Source: Acidobacteriota bacterium (GTDB lineage: Bacteria > Acidobacteriota > Thermoanaerobaculia > Thermoanaerobaculales > Thermoanaerobaculaceae). From it: a stretch of DNA of 5,051 nt. This document shows positions 1-5,051 of the stretch, in pieces (position 1 is the first letter of the stretch; each line of letters opens with the position of its first letter). The stretch covers positions 1-5,051 of the forward strand of contig JAJXUY010000161.1 of NCBI GenBank assembly GCA_021782525.1. The letters run 5' to 3'. The translations under genes were made by a program, and so were the position numbers. The notes beneath the pieces are model-generated. The model searched no databases, had not been told where the DNA came from, and saw only the letters and a list, made by a program, of their open reading frames with translations.

Positions 1-75
1 TTCACCCGCTACCGTTGCGACCCGGCGCATGAGCCGCCGCACGTCGGCTTCGACTTCCACTTCAGCGCGGGTTGA
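1..75 (+). CDS. C-terminal end of an unidentified protein (5' partial)
   Basis: The window opens inside a reading frame that runs 24 codons to a TGA at 73-75. Of these codons, 21 end in G or C, as in the confirmed genes downstream, and neither of the other two forward frames gives a plausible protein end. The visible tail is rich in His, Asp and aromatic residues and ends with the residues VGFDFHFSAG. I do not recognise the family, and 24 residues are too few to assign one. The stop lies only three bases before the menA GTG, so the two genes are probably co-transcribed and translationally coupled. They also share a reading frame. Sure that it is coding, unsure of everything else. Confidence 0.6.
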   Translation, partial: FTRYRCDPAHEPPHVGFDFHFSAG

Positions 76-78
76 TCC

Positions 79-1032
79 GTGGGCGGCGGGCGGCCGGCGC
101 GCGACCCGGCTCGGACGGTAGCCGCGGTCCGGACCCACCGACCGGGGAGGGCAGCGGCGTGGGTACTGGCGTGCCGGCCGAAGACGCTGCCGGCGGCGGC
201 CGCGCCGGTGGTCGTCGGCGCCGCGACCGCGGGGTCGCTGCACGCGTTCCGGGCGGGCCCGGCCCTGGCCGCGCTTGTCGGGGCACTCCTGCTGCAGATC
301 GGGGCCAACCTCGCCAACGACGTCTTCGACTTCCGCCGTGGCGCCGACAGCGGGCCGCGCGTCGGCCCACTGCGCGTCACGCAGGCAGGGCTCATCTCGC
401 CGGCGGCGGTCCTACGCGGGATGTGGGCGGCGCTCGGGCTGGCCGCGCTGGCCGGCATCTACCTGACGGCGGTCGCCGGTTGGCCGGTCCTCGCCATCGG
501 CGCGCTGTCGATCGTGGCCGCGCTGGCGTACACCGGAGGGCCGTTCCCGCTCGGCTACCACGGCCTCGGCGAGCTCTTCGTCTTCATCTTCTTCGGTCTC
601 GTCGCCGTCGGCGGCACGCACTTCGTGCAGGCGCGTTCGCTCGCCGCCGCAGCCGTGTGGGCCGCCGTCCCGATGGGGCTGCTCGCTGCGGCGATCCTCG
701 TGGTCAACAACCTGCGCGACATCGCCACCGACCGCGCCGCGGGGAAGCGCACGCTCGCGGTGCGGCTCGGGGAAAGGGGCACGCAAACAGAGTACGTGCT
801 GCTGCTCGCGGCGGCGTTCGCCGCTCCTGTGGCGGCGGTGGCCGCCGGCGCCGCTCCGGTCGAGCTGCTGGTGACGCTGGCGGCGCTCCCCGCGGCGGCC
901 GCGCCGGTCCGCAGGGTCCTGCGCGAGAGCGGAGCGGCCCTCAACCAGGCGTTGGCCGAGACGGCGAGGCTCGAGCTCGCCTTCGCCGTCCTCTACGCGC
1001 TCGGGGTGACGGCGCCGGGTTGGCTGCGATGA
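79..1032 (+). CDS. menA: 1,4-dihydroxy-2-naphthoate polyprenyltransferase (MenA), UbiA superfamily
   Basis: This integral membrane enzyme attaches a polyprenyl chain to 1,4-dihydroxy-2-naphthoate, giving demethylmenaquinone, the penultimate step of menaquinone synthesis. The 317-residue product has the family hallmarks in order. RPKTLPAA at 33-40 opens the first helix. The first Mg-diphosphate-binding aspartate motif is N80-D81-x-x-D84 with G88 and D90, followed by RVGPLRVTQAG at 94-104. YTGGPFPLGY at 151-160 leads into GELFVFIFFG at 164-173. The second aspartate motif is NNLRDIATD at 210-218, followed by GKRTLAVRLG at 222-231. The rest is mostly hydrophobic helices, consistent with the 8-9 helix UbiA fold. 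The GTG at 79 is the only start between the upstream stop and the conserved core. It adds an Arg/Pro-rich stretch of about 27 residues before W28. No strong Shine-Dalgarno is visible, so coupling to the upstream gene is likely. MenA is preferred over UbiA because of the GP-RVTQAG and GKRTLAV signatures. Confidence 0.93.
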   Translation: MGGGRPARDPARTVAAVRTHRPGRAAAWVLACRPKTLPAAAAPVVVGAATAGSLHAFRAGPALAALVGALLLQIGANLANDVFDFRRGADSGPRVGPLRVTQAGLISPAAVLRGMWAALGLAALAGIYLTAVAGWPVLAIGALSIVAALAYTGGPFPLGYHGLGELFVFIFFGLVAVGGTHFVQARSLAAAAVWAAVPMGLLAAAILVVNNLRDIATDRAAGKRTLAVRLGERGTQTEYVLLLAAAFAAPVAAVAAGAAPVELLVTLAALPAAAAPVRRVLRESGAALNQALAETARLELAFAVLYALGVTAPGWLR

Positions 1033-1085
1033 GCCCCGCAGCCCGCGAGCGGGCCGGCAAGGCGCGCGGCGGAGCCTGAGGCGCC

Positions 1086-2327
1086 GTGCGCAGTCTCGTG
1101 TCCACCTACCGGGCGGCGTTCTCCGGGCTGCCGAGAGCGGTCTGGGTCCAGGGCGCCGCGACCCTCGTGAACCGCAGCGGCACGATGGTGCTGCCGTTCA
1201 TGAGCCTGTACCTCACCACGAAGCTCGGCTTCTCGGTCATCGCGGCCGGGCAGGTGCTCAGCGTCTACGGTGTCGGCTCGATCGTGGGGTCGTGGCTCGG
1301 CGGCGCGCTCTCCGACCGCGTCGGCCCGGTGCGGGTGCAGGTCGCGAGCCTGGCCGCCACGGGGGCCGGGTTCCTCGTCCTCTCACGCCTGAGCGGGCGT
1401 CTCACCGTCTCGCTGTCGGTGTTTGGGCTCGCCCTCGTGGCCGAGTGCTTCCGGCCGGCGCTGTTCACCGCGATCGCGCGCGGCAGCGAGGCGGTGGTGC
1501 GGACCCGTGCGTTCGCGCTCGTCCGTCTCGCCATCAACCTCGGAATGTCGTTCGGACCGGCGGTCGGGGGAATGCTGGCCGTGCACCACTACGGGTGGCT
1601 CTTCGTCGCCGACGCGGCGACGTGCTGGGCCGCGGCGCTCGTGCTCGGCCTGGCGGCGCCCGCGACGGGCGACACACCACGAGAGGCGGGAACGCGGCCC
1701 GGCGGGGTTCGCTCGCCGTGGCGGGACGGCCCGTACCTCGCGTTCCTCGCGGTGATGGTGGGGTTGGGAACGGTCTTCTTCCAGATCTCGAGCACGATGC
1801 CGCTGTACTTCCGCCAGCACTACCACCTGGCCGAGGACTCGATCGGGCTGCTGCTCGCGATCAACACCGTCATCATCGTCGCCGTGGAGATGGTGCTGCT
1901 GCGCGCCCTCGAGCACCGCGACCACCTGCTGCTGGCCGGTCTCGGGTGCCTGCTCGTGTGCGCCGGCTTCGGCCTGCTGCCGCTGGGTTCGAGCCCGGCG
2001 TTCGCCGCGCTCAGCGTGGTGGTGTGGACGGCGGGCGAGATGGTGTCGCTGCCTTTCACCAACTCGGTGGCGGCGAGCCGCGCTCCGGCGGCGGCCAGCG
2101 GGAGGTACATGGGCGCCTACTCCCTCGCGTTCTCCGTCTCGTTCGTGCTCGCCCCGGCGATCGGGACGGCCGTCTACGAGGGGCTCGGCCCCACCGCGTT
2201 GTGGTTCGGCGTCGCGGCGACCGGCGTCGTCCTCCTGGCCGCGTGCGTCCGCCTCGCGCGCTGGTTCCGCCCGGCGCCGGGCGCGGTGGCCGCGGCGCCC
2301 GCACCCCGGTACGATGGCGAGGAATGA
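1086..2327 (+). CDS. Major facilitator superfamily transporter, MdtH-like (DHA1-type)
   Basis: A 413-residue inner-membrane secondary transporter with about 12 predicted helices (roughly 19-41, 50-72, 83-101, 105-129, 142-165, 170-191, 217-240, 252-273, 280-300, 304-327, 340-362, 367-390). A polar loop at about 191-214 separates the two six-helix halves. MFS motif A follows helix 2 as GGALSDRVGPVRV (72-84). D77, R78 and G80 are conserved, but P81-V82 replaces the usual basic pair before R83. FRPALFTAIA (122-131) and RLAINLGMSFGPAVGG (147-162) resemble MdtH/YttB-type drug:proton antiporters. The substrate cannot be read from sequence: drug or metabolite export is a family-level guess. The start is the GTG at 1086, with GGAG at 1071-1074 eleven bases upstream and the N-terminus running directly into helix 1. 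It lies 53 bases after menA and may share its transcript, but nothing ties it to quinone metabolism. The C-terminal tail (about 395-413) is Ala/Pro-rich and unremarkable. Confidence 0.9.
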   Translation: MRSLVSTYRAAFSGLPRAVWVQGAATLVNRSGTMVLPFMSLYLTTKLGFSVIAAGQVLSVYGVGSIVGSWLGGALSDRVGPVRVQVASLAATGAGFLVLSRLSGRLTVSLSVFGLALVAECFRPALFTAIARGSEAVVRTRAFALVRLAINLGMSFGPAVGGMLAVHHYGWLFVADAATCWAAALVLGLAAPATGDTPREAGTRPGGVRSPWRDGPYLAFLAVMVGLGTVFFQISSTMPLYFRQHYHLAEDSIGLLLAINTVIIVAVEMVLLRALEHRDHLLLAGLGCLLVCAGFGLLPLGSSPAFAALSVVVWTAGEMVSLPFTNSVAASRAPAAASGRYMGAYSLAFSVSFVLAPAIGTAVYEGLGPTALWFGVAATGVVLLAACVRLARWFRPAPGAVAAAPAPRYDGEE

Positions 2328-2331
2328 ACGG

Positions 2332-2357
2332 CCGAGCGAGCGGCTTTTCTCGGTCGG
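2332..2357 (+). terminator. Possible hairpin after the MFS gene (weak terminator candidate)
   Basis: Five bases after the transporter stop, CCGAGCGAG (2332-2340) can pair with CTCGGTCGG (2349-2357), forming a nine-position stem with one mismatch around an eight-base loop that contains TTTT. No T-run follows the stem, so it is not a canonical intrinsic terminator. It could protect the transcript end or act with Rho. In a sequence this GC-rich, such pairings also arise by chance. Confidence 0.25.
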
Positions 2358-2422
2358 TACGGCCCGGCGCGACCACCGGCCGGATCGGTGAACCGCAGCC
2401 TGGGCGCGCTCCGGGGTGACCT

Positions 2423-2439
2423 GCGGCGGGGTCCGCCGC
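2423..2439 (+). promoter_or_regulatory. GC-only hairpin just upstream of the DoxX ribosome binding site
   Basis: GCGGCGG (2423-2429) and CCGCCGC (2433-2439) are perfect inverted repeats around a three-base loop, GGT. The stem ends two bases before the AAGGGG Shine-Dalgarno at 2442-2447. A structure this close to the ribosome landing site could tune initiation or mark a processed 5' end. The pairing is visible in the sequence, but the function is inference. The 2328-2454 spacer holds this, the weaker hairpin at 2332-2357 and a short CACCG/CGGTG pairing at 2374-2390, and I see no clear -35/-10 promoter in it. Confidence 0.3.
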
Positions 2440-2441
2440 GG

Positions 2442-2447
2442 AAGGGG
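2442..2447 (+). promoter_or_regulatory. Shine-Dalgarno that fixes the DoxX start
   Basis: AAGGGG sits seven bases before the ATG at 2455. The same frame is open upstream to a GTG at 2416, but that start would add 13 Arg/Gly-rich residues unlike the family and would begin upstream of the hairpin and this site. The ATG at 2455 is therefore preferred. Confidence 0.75.
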
Positions 2448-2454
2448 AACGGAT

Positions 2455-2907
2455 ATGTTCAAGAGGTTGCTCGCAACCGACTGTGACATCGCCGCACTGG
2501 TGCTGCGGCTGGGCCTGGGGATCGTCATGTTTCCCCACGGCGCCCAGAAGGTGCTCGGGTGGTTCGGCGGCTACGGCCTCGCCGGCACCTGGGGCTTCAT
2601 GACGGGGCAGCTGCACATCCCGGCGGTCTTCGCTGCGCTCGCGATCACCGCCGAGTTCGCCGGCTCGCTGGGCCTGATCGTCGGGCTGCTCGGCCGCGTC
2701 GCCGCGTTCGGGATCGGCGTCGAGATGGCCGTCGCGGCGTTCGTCGGCGGTCACGTGGCGAACGGGTTCTTCATGAACTGGTCGGGACACCAGGCGGGCG
2801 AGGGGTTCGAGTACCACATCCTGGTGATCGTCATCGCTCTCGCCGTGATGATCAAGGGGAGCGGGGCGTTGTCGCTCGATCGGCTACTCGCCGGTAAGGC
2901 GCGTTGA
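2455..2907 (+). CDS. DoxX family membrane protein
   Basis: A 150-residue protein with four hydrophobic segments (about 12-30, 57-78, 82-104, 118-135), the usual size and layout of DoxX (Pfam DoxX). Family signatures include LRLGLGIVMFPHGAQKVLGWFGG (split here: LRLGLG at 17-22, HGAQK at 28-32, WFGG at 36-39). They continue with the helix-2 sequence TAEFAGSLGLIVGLLGR (65-81), then GHVANGFF (99-106), EYHILV (119-124) and the closing GSGALSLDR (135-143). DoxX proteins lie in the cytoplasmic membrane. The name comes from a subunit of archaeal thiosulfate:quinone oxidoreductase, and mycobacterial relatives have been linked to redox stress, but most members have no defined activity, so none is assigned here. 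The ATG at 2455 is chosen for its Shine-Dalgarno and because the protein then begins FKRLL like other members. Its stop overlaps the start of the downstream phosphoesterase by four bases, indicating coupled translation. Confidence 0.9.
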   Translation: MFKRLLATDCDIAALVLRLGLGIVMFPHGAQKVLGWFGGYGLAGTWGFMTGQLHIPAVFAALAITAEFAGSLGLIVGLLGRVAAFGIGVEMAVAAFVGGHVANGFFMNWSGHQAGEGFEYHILVIVIALAVMIKGSGALSLDRLLAGKAR

Positions 2908-3404
2908 GCCCGACCGAGCCCGCCGCCCGGCCCCCGGTCAGGGAGCGGCTCGTCGGCGTGATCTCCGACACCCACGGCCTGCTCCGCCCGGAGGCGGTGG
3001 CGGCGCTCGCCGGCTGCGACCTGATCGTGCACGCCGGCGACGTCGGCTCGCCCGCCGTCCTCGCGGGGCTGCGGCGCGTCGCGCCGGTCGTGGCGGTGCG
3101 GGGTAACGTCGACATCGAGTGGTGGGCGCGCGACCTCCCCGAGAGCGAGGTCGCCCGGGTCGGGGACGCCAGCGTGTACGTGCTGCACGACCTCGCGCGC
3201 CTCGACCTCGACCCGGCCGCAGCCGGCTTCGCCGCGGTCGTGAGCGGGCACTCCCATCTTCCCGCGATCGAGGAGCAGGGGGGAGTCCTCTACCTCAACC
3301 CGGGCAGCGCCGGGCCGCGGCGCTTCTCGCTGCCGGTCTCGCTGGCCCGCCTCCGGGCCGGCGGCAGAACTGTGACCGCCGAGCTCGTCACGCTCGAGCC
3401 GTGA
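2904..3404 (+). CDS. Metallophosphoesterase, YfcE/MJ0936 family
   Basis: A 166-residue, soluble, presumably cytoplasmic phosphodiesterase of the calcineurin-like fold. The metal-ligand set is complete and in order: D22 and H24 (ISDTHG), D46 (HAGDVG), N68 (VRGNVD), H95 (VLHD), and H116 and H118 (SGHSHLP). The family's NPGSAGPRRF follows at 132-141. The length equals the short archaeal-type members and is slightly below E. coli YfcE. Characterised relatives are Mn- or Ni-dependent and hydrolyse model phosphodiesters, but the natural substrate is generally unknown. The start is a TTG at 2904 that overlaps the DoxX stop as TTGA, with AAGG at 2896-2899 four bases upstream. The next in-frame start codon, GTG at 2958, would begin only three residues before catalytic D22, removing most of the first strand, so TTG is strongly favoured. 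Residues 1-14 are a Pro/Ala/Arg-rich lead. Co-translation with DoxX implies co-expression, not necessarily shared function. Confidence 0.9.
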   Translation: MSPTEPAARPPVRERLVGVISDTHGLLRPEAVAALAGCDLIVHAGDVGSPAVLAGLRRVAPVVAVRGNVDIEWWARDLPESEVARVGDASVYVLHDLARLDLDPAAAGFAAVVSGHSHLPAIEEQGGVLYLNPGSAGPRRFSLPVSLARLRAGGRTVTAELVTLEP

Positions 3405-3453
3405 CCGCCGGGCGGGGTTCGCCGCCGCTGCAACCGGGTGCGGTCCGGGCGCG

Positions 3454-3459
3454 TATGCT
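3454..3459 (+). promoter_or_regulatory. Possible -10 element of a promoter for the S10 peptidase
   Basis: TATGCT matches four of six positions of the sigma-70 -10 consensus and is an AT-richer patch in a very GC-rich spacer, 40 bases before the ATG at 3500. No convincing -35 is seen at the usual distance. CTGCAA at 3428-3433 would be 20 bases away, which is too far. The 95-base gap and the change of gene function make a promoter here plausible. Confidence 0.3.
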
Positions 3460-3486
3460 GCCGCAGGTGTACGTTCGTCGAGACGG

Positions 3487-3491
3487 GGAGG
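3487..3491 (+). promoter_or_regulatory. Shine-Dalgarno that fixes the S10 peptidase start
   Basis: GGAGG, within the purine run 3485-3493, lies eight bases before the ATG at 3500. A second ATG at 3503 and a third at 3518 are less well spaced. An in-frame GTG at 3467 would place an acidic, Arg-containing stretch ahead of the signal peptide and put this site inside the gene. Confidence 0.75.
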
Positions 3492-3499
3492 GACTGGCG

Positions 3500-5051
3500 A
3501 TGATGAGACGCGTCGGGATGTTCACCCTAGGGTTGCTGTTCGGCGCCGCGGCCTTGGCCGCCGCGGAGGCGCCGAAGACAGCGGACAAGGCGTGTGAGCC
3601 GGAGGCCGCGAAGCAGGAGGCGGCGGCGGTCCCCAAGCCGGAGCAATCGGTCACCGAGCACACGATCACGATCGGCGGCGCCGTCCTCAAGTACAAGGCG
3701 ACGGCAGGCACGATCGTGATCCGCAACGACAAAGACCAGCCGATCGCCGCAATCGAGTACGTCGCCTACACCAAGGACGGCGCCAAGGCCTCGCAGCGGC
3801 CGCTCACGTTCGCCTACAACGGCGGCCCGGGCTCGTCCTCGCTCTGGCTGCACATGGGCGCGCTCGGACCGCGCCGGATCGTGACCACCGACGCGGCGCC
3901 GACGCCGCCGCCGCCGTACCAGGTGGTGGACAACCAGGAGAGCATCATCGACACGACCGATCTCGTCATGATCGATCCGGTCGGGACCGGGCTCTCGCAC
4001 GCGGTGGGGAAGGCGAAGGACAAGGAGTTCTGGGGCGTCGACCAGGACCTCGACTCGATCGCCCGCTTCGTCGTCCAGTACGTCAACGACAACAACCGCT
4101 GGAACTCGCCGAAGTACCTGCTCGGCGAGAGCTACGGCACGATGCGTTCGGCCGGCCTCGTCGACCTGCTGCAGAGCCGCTGGAACATGGCGTTCAACGG
4201 CGTCGTGCTGGTCTCGGTGTTCGTCAACGCGCAGACCGACATCACGATGCCCGGCAACGACCTGAGCTACGAGATGTTCCTGCCCAGCTACGCCGCGATC
4301 GCGTGGTACCACCACCTGGTCCCGGACGCGCCGGTGCTCGAGCCGTTCCTCGCCCAGGCGCGCGCGTTCGCCGCCGGGCCGTACGCGACGGCGCTGGCCA
4401 AGGGCGACGCGCTCCCCGACGCGGAGCGCCAGTCGGTGATCGCCACGATGTCGCACCTGACCGGTCTCTCGCCGGCGTACCTCGACAAGGCGAACCTGCG
4501 GGTCAGCGAGGGCGAGTTCACCGCCGAGCTGCTGCGCGAGCACGCCGAGGTCGTCGGCCGTCTCGACGCGCGCTTCACCGGCGTCGCGCTCGACCGCCTG
4601 GCGCAGGAGTCGCACGAGGACCCGCAGGCGACGGCGATCTCCGGCGCGTTCACCGCCGCGTTCCTCGACTACCTGCACGAGGAGCTCAAGTTCGGGCAGG
4701 GCCAGACGTACAAGGTCGAGGCCGACCTGTGGCGGGATTGGGACTGGAAGCACAAGGCTCCCGGCTCGTTCTTCGCGACCTCGGGGATGCCGAACACCGG
4801 CATCGACCTAGCCCACGCGATCGCCACCAACCCGGCCCTGCGCATCCTCGTGCTCAACGGCTACTACGACCTGGCGACGCCGTTCTTCGGCACCGAGTAC
4901 ACGATGGAGCACCTCGGCCTCGAGAAGAAGCTGCGCGGCAACATCGAGATGAAGTACTTCGAGGCGGGCCACATGATGTACCTGCACCCGCCGTCGCTGG
5001 TTGCTTTCAAGAACGCGGTCGCCGGCTTCATCAAGGCCACCGACCGGCTGT
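3500..5051 (+). CDS. Secreted serine carboxypeptidase, peptidase family S10 (3' partial)
   Basis: An open frame of 517 codons runs off the right edge. Residues 1-22 form a signal peptide: MMRR, a hydrophobic core (about 5-19) and ALAAA before E23, so export is expected with cleavage near 20-22. An Ala/Glu/Lys/Pro-rich stretch (about 23-50) precedes the alpha/beta-hydrolase domain. NGGPGSSS (107-114) matches the S10 substrate-carboxylate and oxyanion loop. The triad is Ser211 in GESYGT (209-214), Asp457 in NGYYDLATP (453-461) and His491 in GHMMY (490-494). Glu210, before the Ser, is the conserved acidic residue tied to acid-pH carboxypeptidase activity in the family. Family members remove C-terminal residues from peptides, and here the likely site is the periplasm or outside the cell. 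The segment between the Ser and Asp (about 230-440) is a helical insert, as expected for the S10 cap. The triad is complete and the family is usually near 500 residues, so only a short tail is probably missing. The only visible cysteine is C32, and its context (DKAC) is not a lipobox. Confidence 0.92.
   Translation, partial: MMRRVGMFTLGLLFGAAALAAAEAPKTADKACEPEAAKQEAAAVPKPEQSVTEHTITIGGAVLKYKATAGTIVIRNDKDQPIAAIEYVAYTKDGAKASQRPLTFAYNGGPGSSSLWLHMGALGPRRIVTTDAAPTPPPPYQVVDNQESIIDTTDLVMIDPVGTGLSHAVGKAKDKEFWGVDQDLDSIARFVVQYVNDNNRWNSPKYLLGESYGTMRSAGLVDLLQSRWNMAFNGVVLVSVFVNAQTDITMPGNDLSYEMFLPSYAAIAWYHHLVPDAPVLEPFLAQARAFAAGPYATALAKGDALPDAERQSVIATMSHLTGLSPAYLDKANLRVSEGEFTAELLREHAEVVGRLDARFTGVALDRLAQESHEDPQATAISGAFTAAFLDYLHEELKFGQGQTYKVEADLWRDWDWKHKAPGSFFATSGMPNTGIDLAHAIATNPALRILVLNGYYDLATPFFGTEYTMEHLGLEKKLRGNIEMKYFEAGHMMYLHPPSLVAFKNAVAGFIKATDRL

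Noticed and set aside
72..1079. Overlapping + strand frame of 335 codons across menA
   Set aside because: It is very Arg/Gly/Ala-rich with no domain signature and lies out of frame with clear MenA motifs. Long spurious frames are expected at this GC content.
1292..2419. Overlapping + strand frame of 375 codons across the transporter
   Set aside because: It has Arg/Gly-rich composition and no motifs, while the transporter frame has 12 helices and MFS signatures over the same bases.
1383..2528. Minus-strand frame of 381 codons opposite the transporter
   Set aside because: It is low-complexity, charged and Arg-rich, the typical antisense shadow of a GC3-rich gene, and it spans the end of one gene and the start of another.
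3186..3191. His-Asp in the phosphoesterase where E. coli YfcE has a His-Gly-type motif
   Set aside because: The metal-binding His is kept, and the HD form with a following SGHSH and NPGSAGPRRF is, as I recall the family, a common subfamily pattern rather than a defect.
3411..3426. GGCGG/CCGCC inverted repeat after the phosphoesterase as a terminator
   Set aside because: The stem has only five pairs and no T-run follows. It is indistinguishable from chance at this base composition.
3527..4753. Minus-strand frame of 408 codons opposite the S10 peptidase
   Set aside because: Rich in Arg, Val, Asp and Leu with no recognisable domain. The + strand frame carries a signal peptide and a full catalytic triad over the same stretch.
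1..5051. CRISPR array, tRNA or rRNA, insertion sequence, phage or defence island
   Set aside because: I see no direct-repeat series, no transposase or integrase motifs, no RNA-gene signatures and no unusual base composition relative to neighbours. All sizeable coding regions match ordinary chromosomal families.

Overview
This is a compact, very GC-rich bacterial segment with every recognisable gene on the + strand. Codon third positions are overwhelmingly G or C, and most start codons are GTG or TTG with little intergenic space. The gene content is a menaquinone prenyltransferase, an exported S10-type serine carboxypeptidase with a Gram-negative-style signal peptide, and a DoxX protein. This fits a high-GC, menaquinone-using bacterium. 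Acidobacteriota is my first guess, but other high-GC Gram-negative phyla would fit, and the window has no marker gene that settles it.

Layout. Positions 1-75 are the last 24 codons and stop of an unidentified gene. menA (79-1032) starts one codon after that stop, in the same frame. A 53-base gap leads to a 12-helix major facilitator superfamily transporter (1086-2327). A 127-base spacer with a few GC-rich hairpins (2328-2454) separates it from a four-helix DoxX membrane protein (2455-2907). That gene overlaps by four bases (TTGA) with a YfcE/MJ0936-type metallophosphoesterase (2904-3404). A 95-base spacer with a possible -10 element and a good Shine-Dalgarno sequence precedes a secreted S10 peptidase (3500 to beyond 5051). 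The catalytic triad is complete in the window, and the gene runs off the right edge.

How they fit together. The spacing suggests two translationally coupled pairs (unknown gene with menA, and DoxX with the phosphoesterase), with the transporter between them and the peptidase probably transcribed from its own promoter. MenA makes demethylmenaquinone for the membrane electron-transport chain. The transporter, DoxX protein and phosphoesterase are housekeeping or accessory families with no obvious shared pathway. The peptidase would act on peptides outside the cytoplasm. I find no rRNA, tRNA, CRISPR array, insertion sequence, phage gene or defence-type gene cluster. The window looks like ordinary chromosome, and I see no convincing sign of an undescribed system. 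The findings are small-scale observations.
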